A stretch of DNA of 31,874 nt from JACKPD01 sp034003145 (GCA_034003145.1 JAVEZE010000009.1:1-31874); one strand, 5' to 3'. Counted from the stretch's first letter, positions 8,568-17,111 are shown. Notes: generated from the sequence alone by a model not told the origin. Numbers and translations are program-made.

Positions 8568-9972
8568 GATAGATATGCACGAAAAGCAGAAAAAACTTAA
8601 AACCGGGCTTGAATATATCGGTGTAGACAAGATTGAAGGGCCGCTTGTTTTTATAAGGAAAACCCATGCTGTCGGATACCGCGAACTGGTTGAATGCGTT
8701 GACCCCTCGGGAGCGACAAGGCTCGGTCTTGTCCTTGATACCTCAAGCGATATTGTCTGTGTTCAGGTTTTTGAGGGGACATCAGGCCTTACAATGCCGG
8801 ATACCCATATCCGTTTTATGGGCGAGCCTCTTAAGCTTGGGGTAAGCGATAAAATGCTGGGGCGGGTTTTTAACGGACTTGGACAGCCGATTGATGACGG
8901 GCCTATGCCTGTCGCCGAGACTGAGCTTGACATAAACGGCATGGCAATAAATCCGACAGCGCGGGAGTATCCTAAAGACTTTATCCAGACAGGTATTTCG
9001 GTTATAGACGGCATGAATACGCTGATCCGGGGGCAGAAGCTCCCGATATTCTCGGGCAACGGGCTGCCGCATAACGAACTCGCGGCGCAGATCGCGCGGC
9101 AGGCGAAGATAAAGGGGAGCAAAACAAACTTTGCCGTGGTTTTCGCTGCAATGGGCGTAAAACATGATGTGGCGCGGTACTTTGTAAGGTCATTTGAGGA
9201 GACAGGGGTACTCGACAATGTCGCGCTTTTCTTTTCTCTTGCGAATGACCCTTCTATTGAAAGAACAATTACCCCCCGAACAGCCCTTACCCTTGCCGAG
9301 CATCTTGCGTTCAACAAGAATATGCATGTACTTGTTATAATGACAGATATGTCAAACTATTGCGAATCGCTGCGCGAGATTTCAACAATCAGGGGGGAAA
9401 TCCCTTCAAGAAAAGGATATCCGGGATATCTTTACTCGGACCTCGCGGAGCTTTATGAAAGATCAGGCATGATAAAGGGATTCAGCGGATCAATAACTCA
9501 GCTGCCGATTCTTACAATGCCTAACGATGATATATCCCATCCGATCCCTGACCTTACAGGATATATCACAGAAGGGCAGATAGTTTTTGAAAGGGAAATG
9601 TCAAGCAGGAATATTTATCCGCCTGTAGCGGGGCTTCCCTCTCTTTCAAGGCTTATGAAAGACGGTATCGGCGAAGGGATGACAAGAGAGGATCATCCCC
9701 ATCTTGCAAGCCAGCTATTCGCGGCTTACAGTTATGTAAAGGATGTAAGGAACCTCGCCTCTGTTATAGGTGAAGAGGAACTTACACCCCTTGATCATCA
9801 GTATATGGAATTCGGTGAAGCTTTTGAAAGACGTTTTGTTTCACAGAAAATGAACCAGGACAGATCAATCGAGGAAACATTGAATTTGGGATGGGAATGT
9901 CTCGGCCTTCTTCCCCAGGATGAACTCCACAGGGTAACAGAAGAAGAGATTGAAAAGTATTACGGTAGATAA
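8560..9972 (+). CDS. V-type ATPase subunit B (non-catalytic nucleotide-site subunit)
   Basis: Alternates with A in the hexameric head. The 470-residue product has no Walker A; at that position it carries FSGNGLPHNELAAQIARQA, as expected for B subunits, and it contains the signature PSLSRLMKDGIGEGMTREDH. The ATG at 8560 is chosen because GGAG (8549-8552) lies 7 nt upstream; it overlaps the end of subunit A by 8 nt. An in-frame ATG at 8527 would extend it into A and is not needed. The stop TAATG overlaps the D start by one base. Confidence 0.97.
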   Translation: MSKIDMHEKQKKLKTGLEYIGVDKIEGPLVFIRKTHAVGYRELVECVDPSGATRLGLVLDTSSDIVCVQVFEGTSGLTMPDTHIRFMGEPLKLGVSDKMLGRVFNGLGQPIDDGPMPVAETELDINGMAINPTAREYPKDFIQTGISVIDGMNTLIRGQKLPIFSGNGLPHNELAAQIARQAKIKGSKTNFAVVFAAMGVKHDVARYFVRSFEETGVLDNVALFFSLANDPSIERTITPRTALTLAEHLAFNKNMHVLVIMTDMSNYCESLREISTIRGEIPSRKGYPGYLYSDLAELYERSGMIKGFSGSITQLPILTMPNDDISHPIPDLTGYITEGQIVFEREMSSRNIYPPVAGLPSLSRLMKDGIGEGMTREDHPHLASQLFAAYSYVKDVRNLASVIGEEELTPLDHQYMEFGEAFERRFVSQKMNQDRSIEETLNLGWECLGLLPQDELHRVTEEEIEKYYGR

Positions 9973-10610
9973 TGAAAACCAATGTAGCGCCAACAAAAAC
10001 AAACCTTCTCTCTCTTGGGCATGAACTTAAATTCGCCAAACTTGGGTATGAGCTTCTTGACCAGAAAAGAAACATACTGGTAATAGAGCTTTTAAATCTT
10101 GTTGACCAGGCGGTAGACCATGAGGAGAAAGTGGAAAAAGCCCTTGCCGAGGCTTACAGGACTCTCGAAGAGGCTGTAATTGATATGGGAAAACTCAAAG
10201 TTACACAGGTGGCAAGCGCAATAAATATTGAAAGCCGCGTTAAAATCACACAACGGAAAGTTATGGGAGTGGGTCTTCCTGTAGTTGATACAGGATTTGA
10301 AGATTACCCCCCTTACTACAGCCCCATGAACAACAGCTTCTGGGTAGACAGCTCTCTTGATGAGTTTAAGGCGGTTCTGCAGATTATGGGAAAGCTTGCG
10401 GAACTTAAAATATCAATAATGAGGCTTGCGAGGGAAGTCAAAAAAACAATCCGGAAAGTTAACGCGCTTGAGAAAATTGCAATTCCGGAACTAAAGGAAA
10501 CAGTAAACTATATTCAAAACCGGCTTGAGGAAAATGAGCGGGATATGATTATCCTTCTTAAAATGACTAAAACAAGACTGGAAAAGAAAAAAGAAACAAG
10601 CGATAATTAA
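9972..10610 (+). CDS. V-type ATPase subunit D (central rotor shaft)
   Basis: Long antiparallel coiled coil inserted into the A3B3 head, functionally like F-type gamma. The 212-residue protein has the N-terminal APTKTNLLSLGHELKFAKLG segment and the C-terminal KVNALEKIAIPELKETVNYI segment, both diagnostic for the V/A D family. Its ATG shares one base with the subunit B stop. It is the last ATPase structural gene. Confidence 0.97.
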   Translation: MKTNVAPTKTNLLSLGHELKFAKLGYELLDQKRNILVIELLNLVDQAVDHEEKVEKALAEAYRTLEEAVIDMGKLKVTQVASAINIESRVKITQRKVMGVGLPVVDTGFEDYPPYYSPMNNSFWVDSSLDEFKAVLQIMGKLAELKISIMRLAREVKKTIRKVNALEKIAIPELKETVNYIQNRLEENERDMIILLKMTKTRLEKKKETSDN

Positions 10611-10624
10611 TTCAGGAGAGCTTC

Positions 10625-11113
10625 ATGGATGGACCTGTTAATAAAATAATGGTATATGTTGACGGCACTGAAGAATCAATAACTGCAGCCCAGTACGGGA
10701 TCTGCCTTGCCAGGGCAACCGGGGCAGAGTTTTATGCCTTATACATTGTAAATACAAGAGCCTTGAGCGACCTTGTCAGCGCCAAAATATTTCTGCAGGC
10801 TGAGGAAGAAGAATATAAAAATGATCTTGAGCTTGATGCTGACAGGTATCTCAATCATATCAAGCAGATGGCAAGAGATAAAGGGGTCGCGGTTAAAACC
10901 TTAAAGTCAAGCGGAAGCGTCAATGTGGAAATAAAGAACAAGGTAAATGAGAATGAGATTGATCTTTTAATAATAGGTGAACTTTCAAAGATAAGAAGCA
11001 GAAGGGATGAGCTTTACAACGAGACAGAGCGGGCAATGAGAAGCGTTAACTGCTCAGTGCTGATTGCCAAGGATGAAGAGCGAGTCTGGACTATTTACAA
11101 TCAGCTTGTTTAA
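10625..11113 (+). CDS. Universal stress protein-like (UspA fold), ATP motif degenerate
   Basis: A 162-residue protein with the Usp alternating strand-helix layout: KIMVYVDGTEESITAAQYG at the start, a long central helix (about 58-85), DLLIIGEL at 113-120 and CSVLIAKD at 143-150. The usual nucleotide motif G-x2-G-x9-G-[S/T] is not present after Gly118: the sequence runs GELSKIRSRR with Asn-Glu-Thr where the second loop would be, so ATP binding is doubtful. It lies 14 nt after subunit D with a good AGGAGA site, so it probably belongs to the ATPase transcript. Its role there is unknown. Confidence 0.85.
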   Translation: MDGPVNKIMVYVDGTEESITAAQYGICLARATGAEFYALYIVNTRALSDLVSAKIFLQAEEEEYKNDLELDADRYLNHIKQMARDKGVAVKTLKSSGSVNVEIKNKVNENEIDLLIIGELSKIRSRRDELYNETERAMRSVNCSVLIAKDEERVWTIYNQLV

Positions 11114-11154
11114 ATATATAATGATAACTCTTTTGTGAATAAGGATGGAGAAGA

Positions 11155-11604
11155 ATGGCAATAATTGATCTAATATCAGCCAGCGTGGTTAAAGTCCCGC
11201 TGAAATCAAAAACAAAAACAGAAGTGATCAGGGAACTGGTTGATGTTCTCTTTAAGGCAGATAAATTAAGCGATACAGAAAGCGTTTTCAAGGCTGTAAT
11301 AGCAAGGGAAAACATGGGAAGCACAGGGCTTGAAAAAGGAATAGCTGTTCCACACGCTAAAACAGAAAAGATTAAAAACCTCACCCTTGCTATCGGAATT
11401 TCACCTGAAGGGGTAGATTTTGACGCGCTTGACGGGGAAAAATCAAAGCTTTTTTTCCTCCTTCTTGCACAGCCCAACCAGTCAGGCCCGCACATTGAGG
11501 CGCTTGCAGAAATCGCGAGAATAACCCGTTCGCAGAACTTTTGCCGGATGCTCACCAATGCATCAACTCCGGAAGAGGTAGTCGAGCTTTTCACGGAAGA
11601 CTGA
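11155..11604 (+). CDS. PTS EIIA-like (fructose/Ntr type) protein at end of V-ATPase operon
   Basis: A 149-residue single-domain PTS_EIIA_2 protein. It shows GSTGLEKGIAVPHAK with the phospho-accepting His67 and the second conserved His113 in GPHIEALAEIAR. In the PTS this domain accepts phosphate from HPr; stand-alone copies such as PtsN regulate potassium transport and stress responses in E. coli. No EI, HPr or sugar permease lies in the window, so a regulatory role is more likely than sugar uptake. GGATGGAG precedes the ATG; the gene is 41 nt after the Usp-like gene and is followed by a terminator. Confidence 0.93.
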   Translation: MAIIDLISASVVKVPLKSKTKTEVIRELVDVLFKADKLSDTESVFKAVIARENMGSTGLEKGIAVPHAKTEKIKNLTLAIGISPEGVDFDALDGEKSKLFFLLLAQPNQSGPHIEALAEIARITRSQNFCRMLTNASTPEEVVELFTED

Positions 11605-11640
11605 AATCTGAAAAATTGCTGATTTTTAAAAGATAAAAAA

Positions 11641-11668
11641 ACCCGGTTCATATCGTGAATCGGGTTTT
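11641..11668. terminator. Bidirectional intrinsic terminator between V-ATPase and minus-strand operons
   Basis: A 10-bp stem (ACCCGGTTCA at 11641-11650 with TGAATCGGGT at 11656-11665, one G-T wobble) and a 5-nt loop. A T4 tract follows on the plus strand and an A7 run (11634-11640) precedes it, giving a T tract on the minus strand. It can therefore end both the ATPase-Usp-EIIA transcript and the convergent minus-strand transcript; the minus-strand version is stronger. Confidence 0.85.
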
Positions 11669-11689
11669 CCTGTTATTATTATCAAAAAA

Positions 11690-11713
11690 ATCAGGTTATC
11701 AGGTTATCAGGTT
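11690..11713. repeat. Three perfect 8-bp tandem repeats (ATCAGGTT)
   Basis: ATCAGGTT occurs three times head to tail at 11690-11697, 11698-11705 and 11706-11713, directly after the stop codon (11715-11717) of the minus-strand coiled-coil gene and before the shared terminator. It is non-coding in both directions; probably a slippage product. Confidence 0.9.
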
Positions 11714-11714
11714 T

Positions 11715-12305
11715 CTATATCCTTTTCTTAAGCTCTTCCTTAACCTTGATGAGAACTTCCTGGAACTGCTCATCAAGCTGGCCTATTGTCTTTTGAAGAT
11801 ATTCGAGAAACTCAGGATCGTTTTCCGGTTTAAGATGCACCTCTTTTCCAAGCTGCTGTGATAAAGCTATTTCCTTTTCCTTTAGTTTGCGGGCATAGCT
11901 GTTTTTAAGCTTCTCAACCGCAGAAGTCTTGTTCTGGAGATAGTTGTTGAAAAGGGTTTCAATCTGATCAAATAAAAAAAGAACCTCTTTTTTCTTTTCA
12001 GCTATTGCCGAGAATCCTTCTTTCAGCCTGCCGATTTTTTCAAATGAGCTTTTATCTTCCGGAAGCTTCAGGTTGCTGATAAAGACTTTGAACATCCCCT
12101 CTTTTACCCATTGCCGGTTCTCTTTATCTGCAGCTTTTATCTTCGCTTCAAGAGCTGACAGTTTTGTGCTGCCTTCCTCAAGGAATTCAAACGCAGCCTT
12201 CCTGCCGGCCTCATCTGCCTCGTTTTTTATTATGAGAGTTCTATCGCTTTTTACATTGTTTGTTTTTTCAAGCGCAAGTTCAAGCGCGGATTTTATTTCA
12301 CCCAT
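11715..12305 (-). CDS. Hypothetical coiled-coil protein
   Basis: A 196-residue soluble protein I do not recognise. It begins MGEIKSALELALEKT, is very rich in Lys and Glu, has no Cys, no signal peptide and no membrane segment, and is predicted almost wholly helical with coiled-coil stretches around 95-150 and 170-196. The ATG at 12305 is chosen for the CTGGAG site 9 nt upstream; an upstream ATG at 12374 would add 23 residues without such a site. It has its own likely promoter and a terminator behind it, so it is probably expressed separately from the upstream EamA gene. Confidence 0.82.
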   Translation of the reverse strand: MGEIKSALELALEKTNNVKSDRTLIIKNEADEAGRKAAFEFLEEGSTKLSALEAKIKAADKENRQWVKEGMFKVFISNLKLPEDKSSFEKIGRLKEGFSAIAEKKKEVLFLFDQIETLFNNYLQNKTSAVEKLKNSYARKLKEKEIALSQQLGKEVHLKPENDPEFLEYLQKTIGQLDEQFQEVLIKVKEELKKRI

Positions 12306-12389
12306 ATATGTAATCTCCAGTTTTAGTTCTTTTATAGAGACTTGCCGGCCTGACCGGATTTGTAATAGTCCCATATAATCATATATTGA

Positions 12390-12418
12390 ATTCTAATAAC
12401 TATCTTTGGTATAGTCAA
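12390..12418 (-). promoter_or_regulatory. Candidate promoter of the coiled-coil protein gene
   Basis: On the minus strand TTGACT (12418-12413) is followed after 17 nt by TAGAAT (12395-12390), 5 of 6 matches in each box. The predicted start is near 12383, leaving about 78 nt of leader. The -35 box lies just past the stop of the upstream eamA gene at 12422. Confidence 0.55.
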
Positions 12419-12421
12419 ATA

Positions 12422-13270
12422 CTATCCAATTTTAATCAGGACAAGCCCTGCCGTAATCAGAATAATACCTGTAATTTTTAATAATGTGGGTTTTTCCTTT
12501 AGAAACACAAACCCCATGATAGATGCGATTACGACTGAAAACTCTCTCATTGAGACAATATAGCTTGCCCTTTCCACCTGCATGGCAAAGAGTATTATAA
12601 GATAAGTACCGGTTGAGCCGGCTCCTATTATAATGGTTTCCTTTAAATTGGCCCTTACAAGCTTCAATGATTTTTTTACTCCTCCGTGATTCGCGAAACT
12701 GGTAAGAGCACTCAGCGCTATAAGGTCAAGAATATTGACATATACTACCGGATTCACATACCCGACACCCTGCTTGTCAACAATGGAATAGGTGAAAATA
12801 AATACACCGGTCAGCAGCGAGACAATATATGATTTTCTATCTATTTTCTGATTTTTTACCCTGCTTAAGCCTATAAAAATTATACCGGAAAAGACTGATG
12901 CAATGCCGAACGCTGCTAAAGTTGTAATCAGCTCTTTCAGCAGAAAGAAAGAGAGCAGCGTTGTTCCCGCGACTCCGGTCCCCCTCGCTATAGGGTATGC
13001 TGTTGAAATATCTCCCCTTTCATAGGTATAAAGCAGTGACAGATAATAAAAACCGTGCGCAGCGGCTGAAACAAGAATAAAAATAAAACCCCTGCTGTCA
13101 ATCCCGAAGGCAGCAATGGAGTAAACTGTGTAAAACAGCAGCAGCAGATTTGCTGATAAAAGGCCATACCAGAAGATTGTAAAATTGCCTGATACTTTTT
13201 TTGAGAAAAAATTCCATATTGCGTGGGTAAACGCGGCAATAAGGACAAGAAGAAACACCCCTGTATTCAT
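12422..13270 (-). CDS. EamA/DMT-family membrane transporter
   Basis: A 282-residue protein with about ten hydrophobic helices arranged as two EamA-like halves; the second half ends in the usual FLKEKPTLLKITGIILITAGLVLI pattern (key part FLKEKP near 257-262), typical of drug/metabolite exporters. Substrate cannot be deduced. It follows the 5-formyltetrahydrofolate cyclo-ligase gene by 7 nt on the same strand, suggesting co-transcription. No strong ribosome binding site is seen before the ATG. Confidence 0.9.
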   Translation of the reverse strand: MNTGVFLLVLIAAFTHAIWNFFSKKVSGNFTIFWYGLLSANLLLLFYTVYSIAAFGIDSRGFIFILVSAAAHGFYYLSLLYTYERGDISTAYPIARGTGVAGTTLLSFFLLKELITTLAAFGIASVFSGIIFIGLSRVKNQKIDRKSYIVSLLTGVFIFTYSIVDKQGVGYVNPVVYVNILDLIALSALTSFANHGGVKKSLKLVRANLKETIIIGAGSTGTYLIILFAMQVERASYIVSMREFSVVIASIMGFVFLKEKPTLLKITGIILITAGLVLIKIG

Positions 13271-13277
13271 AATTTGT

Positions 13278-13874
13278 TCATGCAGTATATATTCTGCTTT
13301 CTGTTATTACAAAATCAAGCTGCATATCATGCTCCTCACTGGGTATTTTATCGGTTATCTGAAACTGAAAAGCAATTCCAGCCTTGATGCATTCATTTTT
13401 ATGTTTTGATATAAACCTGTCATAATAGCTTTTGCCCCTGCCGAGCCTCATGCATCTGCTGTCAAAAGCAAGGCCAGGCGTTACAATAAGTATTTTGTTT
13501 TGTTTAAAATCCTCATCTTTTACCATTGGCGCCAGGGAGCCGGGTTCCAGCATGCCGTAACTGTGCAAAACAAGATTTTTATCTGAAAGAGAGTCAATAT
13601 AGTAAAACTCCATGCAGTTATTCTCTATTCTCGGTACCGCGACTCTTTTGCCTTCTTTTAACGCGGCATTGATTATGCTGCCTGTTTCTATTTCCTCCTT
13701 CATGGAAAGGAAAGCAAGTACAGTATCCGCGTTATTCCATGCATCAAGCTTCTGTAAACGCTTAAATACTTTAAGGCTTATTTCATCCCTTATCTCTTTA
13801 GGCAGCTGCGCCAGCAGGTTTTTCATTTTGGCCCTGAGTTGTTTCTTTTCTTCTGATACAGTTAAATTATCCAT
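13278..13874 (-). CDS. 5-formyltetrahydrofolate cyclo-ligase
   Basis: Converts 5-formyl-THF to 5,10-methenyl-THF using ATP, rescuing a dead-end folate. The 198-residue protein has the family hallmarks: an N-terminal basic helix (KKQLRAKMKN), GMLEP (107-111) in the folate site, PGLAFD (133-138), the nucleotide motif GRGKSYYDR (145-153) and the terminal EHDMQLDFVITE (181-192). Its ATG overlaps the end of putP by 8 nt (ATGGATAA). The function has no obvious link to ion transport, so the coupling may just be operon economy. Confidence 0.95.
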   Translation of the reverse strand: MDNLTVSEEKKQLRAKMKNLLAQLPKEIRDEISLKVFKRLQKLDAWNNADTVLAFLSMKEEIETGSIINAALKEGKRVAVPRIENNCMEFYYIDSLSDKNLVLHSYGMLEPGSLAPMVKDEDFKQNKILIVTPGLAFDSRCMRLGRGKSYYDRFISKHKNECIKAGIAFQFQITDKIPSEEHDMQLDFVITESRIYTA

Positions 13875-15348
13875 TTATCTTTACTTCGCATGATTTTATC
13901 TGTTTTTTAATATTTTCAATTTCATCGGATCTGTCATAGGTAAATTTCAGATTGAATAACCATATCGCGATAAAATTTGAGATAAATCCAGGTATTATCT
14001 CATACAGGTAATTACCAAGCCCTATATTTTTCCAAAGGACAAGGACAATTGTCCCTGTTACCATTCCCGCAAGCGCGGACTGCCATGATGTTTTTTTTGA
14101 AAAAAGGGCAGTAAGCACAACCGGGCCGAAAGAGGCGCCGAATCCTCCCCATGCGTATGAAACAAGTCCCATAACAGTATTTCCCGGAGTAAGTGCGAGA
14201 ACAAGGGCTATGGCTGAAATTATCAGAACGCAGATTCTTCCCATCCATATCTGCTGGGCATCTGAGGCGTCTTTTTTGACCAGATGCTTATAAAAATCCT
14301 CTGTCAATGCTGATGAAGATACAAGGAGCTGGGAATCAATTGTTGACATTATGGCAGCCAGGATTGCGGCAAGAAATACTCCCCCTATCCAGGGATTGAA
14401 AAGCTTTTCTATCATATAGATAAATACTTTTTCCTCTGATCCGCCTGAAAGGCCGGGGAAAATTGGAATTCCTATCAGACCTACAAAAACCGCGCCTGTG
14501 AGGGAAATTGTAACCCATATCATCGCTATAATGGTTGATTTAGGAAGCTCTTTTGCAGATTTGATGCTCATGAATCTTGCAAGAATATGGGGCTGGCCGA
14601 AATAGCCCAGTCCCCAGGCAACTGTCGATATAATTGTTAAAATAGAGATTGCGCCGGTGCCGTCCCTGAATAAAGACATTGATATTTTATTTGCTTCTAT
14701 CGCAGCTGCGATATTGGAATATCCGCCGACATGAAAGTAAGCAGTAACAGGTACAAATATTATAGCTATAAACATGAGCGCGCCCTGGAAAAGGTCGGTC
14801 CAGCATACTGCCATAAACCCGCCAAGGAATGTATACAAGATCATAACAAAGGCGCCGGCAATTACTGTTAGTTTGAAATCAATTTTAAACATTGACTCAA
14901 AAAGCCTTCCAGCTCCAACCAGGCCTGAGGATGCGTATATTGTAAAAAAAACAAGTATTATTATGGCTGATATTATCCTTAAAAGCCCGGTCGGGTCGTT
15001 AAATCTTCTCTCGAAAAATGTTGAGAGTGTAATTGCATCTTTTTCCTGGGTATAAATTCGCAGGCGGGGAGCGACAAAAATCCAGTTTAAAAATGTCCCG
15101 ATTAAAAGTCCTATTGCTATCCAGCTCTGGTTAACCCCTGAAAGGTAAATAGCCCCGGGAAGTCCCATCAAAAGCCACCCGCTCATATCGCTTGCCTGGG
15201 CAGAGAGTGCTGTAACCCAGGTTCCCATCCTGCGCCCTCCAAGAAGGTAATCGTCAATGCTTGTTGTTTTCTTGTAGAAATGGATTCCTACCCAGAGTAG
15301 AAAGAAAAAATAAAGAATAAAGGTAACAATAGCAGGTACACTTATCAT
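13867..15348 (-). CDS. putP: Sodium/proline symporter, SSS family
   Basis: Imports proline with Na+. The 493-residue protein has about 13 membrane helices and matches PutP closely at the start: DDYLLGGRR (32-40), then TALSAQASDMSGWLLMGLPG, in which Asp54 corresponds to the Na+-essential Asp55 of E. coli PutP. The ATG at 15348 is preferred because GGGG lies 9 nt upstream; ATGs at 15384 and 15381 are also in frame. It starts 53 nt after the Mrp D-like gene on the same strand, so an Na+ gradient producer and an Na+ consumer may share a transcript. Proline specificity is inferred from similarity alone. Confidence 0.93.
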   Translation of the reverse strand: MISVPAIVTFILYFFFLLWVGIHFYKKTTSIDDYLLGGRRMGTWVTALSAQASDMSGWLLMGLPGAIYLSGVNQSWIAIGLLIGTFLNWIFVAPRLRIYTQEKDAITLSTFFERRFNDPTGLLRIISAIIILVFFTIYASSGLVGAGRLFESMFKIDFKLTVIAGAFVMILYTFLGGFMAVCWTDLFQGALMFIAIIFVPVTAYFHVGGYSNIAAAIEANKISMSLFRDGTGAISILTIISTVAWGLGYFGQPHILARFMSIKSAKELPKSTIIAMIWVTISLTGAVFVGLIGIPIFPGLSGGSEEKVFIYMIEKLFNPWIGGVFLAAILAAIMSTIDSQLLVSSSALTEDFYKHLVKKDASDAQQIWMGRICVLIISAIALVLALTPGNTVMGLVSYAWGGFGASFGPVVLTALFSKKTSWQSALAGMVTGTIVLVLWKNIGLGNYLYEIIPGFISNFIAIWLFNLKFTYDRSDEIENIKKQIKSCEVKING

Positions 15349-15401
15349 GATTTTTATCCCCATGCTGTAGAAGTTATGCATCATTATATAAAAATAATCA
15401 T

Positions 15402-17111
15402 TCAGTGGAAATATATAAAACCGAACAATGCGATAAATCCGGACAAAAGAAGGACAAGTTGTGAATCAAATGAAAGCTCGAATTTTTTTACTGCTTTCTG
15501 CAGGTATTTACCAGGGCGGCTTATTACAAAACAGTAACATAAAATTCCTGAAATCAGGATAATGGCAGTTTTAATATATTCTGATATTTTCCAGAAAGAT
15601 GGTGCACCTTTGTCGCTTATTCCATGAACAAGAAAGTTAAGCGCTGCTGCAATGTTTTTTCCGTAAATACCGGTAAGCAGGCAAAGGAGGGCAAGGATAA
15701 TCATTCCTGTATATCCTGCGGTAAATCTGCGGCTTGCGGCCGATTCAGGATCTGCTGCCTGAGCTGCTGTCTGAGCTGCAAAATCAGCTGCGGTAACGAA
15801 AGTGCCGGCAGCAGCATCTGATGGTTTTCCCCTGAAAATAAGGGACAATTTCGTAAAAGATGCTACAGTTCCAACTGAGGCAGCAATCAGCATCCAGTAT
15901 ACCGCAGGGTAATCTTTTGATCCTGACAGGATGAGGTTTTTACTGACATATCCTGTAAACGGGGGGATTCCCGCAATGCTTAAAGCTCCGATAACGAAGA
16001 GAGAAGCGGCGAACGGCATTTTACCGCCCATGCCTGATATTTTATCAAGCGATCTTTCTCCTGTCTTGATTATCACAAGGCTTACAGAGAGGAAAAGAAG
16101 GCTTTTAAACAGCCCGTGGCTTATTGCGTGGTACATTGAGCCTGTGACTGAAAGGGCTGTCCCTGCTCCGAACCCCGCGAAGATGAAACCCATCTGGGAG
16201 ACCGAGTGCCATGCAAGCAGTACCTTGAAGTCGCTCTGCGACAGCGCCCGCAGCACTCCTATCAGCGCAATTGCAGCTCCCATCCAGAGGAGGAATAATC
16301 TTGCCTCAAAAATATCAAGCAATGCTATCAGCTTCCAGACAGCGAAAAATGAGATTTTGATAAGTACCCCGGAAAGGACTGCCGAGACTGGGTGGGGGGC
16401 AAAGGCATGGGCGTCCGGAAGCCAGGTATAGGGGATAAACGCTGTCCTTACCCCTATTCCCGCAATCATTGCAGAAACAGCAAAAGCGGTTTGTATAGTG
16501 TGGCTTTTGCCTGAAGAGAATAAATTCCTTGCGTCATCAAAAAACAATGAACCTGTCTCTCTGTACACAATAAAAACGCCTATTAAAAAAAGGCTTATAC
16601 CGAGTGAACTTAGCATGAGATATTTAAAGCTCGCGAAAATAGCTTTTTCTTTTTTTGTATAGGCTATCATTACATAGGCGCTTATACCGGTAATTTCAAG
16701 ACATACAAAAAGATTGAAAAAATCGTCAGCAAGTAGCATCCCTGCCATGCCTGCATGGAGAAGTAAAAAGAAAAAATAGAAATCACTGTCATATTTGTTC
16801 TCTGAGAAGGTATAAAGCAGTGAGAGAAATGAAACTGTGTTCATCAGCAGAAGACCTATCCATGCGAGACTGTCAAGTTTCTGGCTTATGCCTGCCAGAA
16901 TTGACCAGTTTCCAATAACGTTTGTGTACAGTTTTCCGCTGAATATCCCTTTTGTAAAAAAAAGGAGAAGGAGAAAGCAGGCGGCAAATGATAAAACTGC
17001 TGCTGTTTTGGCCATAACCGTATTCCTGCTGTGATTGATCTTGTCGATAAGAGTGAAAAAAGAGGCTGCCAGTGGTATGAAGATGAATAAAATTATCAGC
17101 TGATCATTCAT
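15402..17111 (-). CDS. Mrp/MBH antiporter subunit D-like (MrpD/MbhH, NuoM/N-type)
   Basis: Large proton-pumping-type subunit of 569 residues with about 14-15 membrane helices. Conserved charged positions seen: Glu139 in NLFVCLEITGISAY, Lys252 in SGVLIKISFF, Lys336 in HGLFKS, and Lys391 in PPFTGYVSKN. Helix 7 reads GVRTAFIPYTWLPDAH, with Arg222 where the family nearly always has Lys. It is longer than the usual 490-510 residues; an Ala-rich hydrophilic insert (about 430-465) and an extra C-terminal helix account for this. Last gene of the Mrp set; ATGA overlap with the C-like gene. Confidence 0.92.
   Translation of the reverse strand: MNDQLIILFIFIPLAASFFTLIDKINHSRNTVMAKTAAVLSFAACFLLLLFFTKGIFSGKLYTNVIGNWSILAGISQKLDSLAWIGLLLMNTVSFLSLLYTFSENKYDSDFYFFFLLLHAGMAGMLLADDFFNLFVCLEITGISAYVMIAYTKKEKAIFASFKYLMLSSLGISLFLIGVFIVYRETGSLFFDDARNLFSSGKSHTIQTAFAVSAMIAGIGVRTAFIPYTWLPDAHAFAPHPVSAVLSGVLIKISFFAVWKLIALLDIFEARLFLLWMGAAIALIGVLRALSQSDFKVLLAWHSVSQMGFIFAGFGAGTALSVTGSMYHAISHGLFKSLLFLSVSLVIIKTGERSLDKISGMGGKMPFAASLFVIGALSIAGIPPFTGYVSKNLILSGSKDYPAVYWMLIAASVGTVASFTKLSLIFRGKPSDAAAGTFVTAADFAAQTAAQAADPESAASRRFTAGYTGMIILALLCLLTGIYGKNIAAALNFLVHGISDKGAPSFWKISEYIKTAIILISGILCYCFVISRPGKYLQKAVKKFELSFDSQLVLLLSGFIALFGFIYFH

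Noticed and set aside
8763..9317. Long minus-strand frame inside V-ATPase subunit B
   Set aside because: Antisense shadow of a conserved gene; no family-like sequence.
11091..11651. Minus-strand 186-codon frame over the EIIA gene
   Set aside because: Antisense to a clearly conserved EIIA domain and runs through the terminator hairpin.
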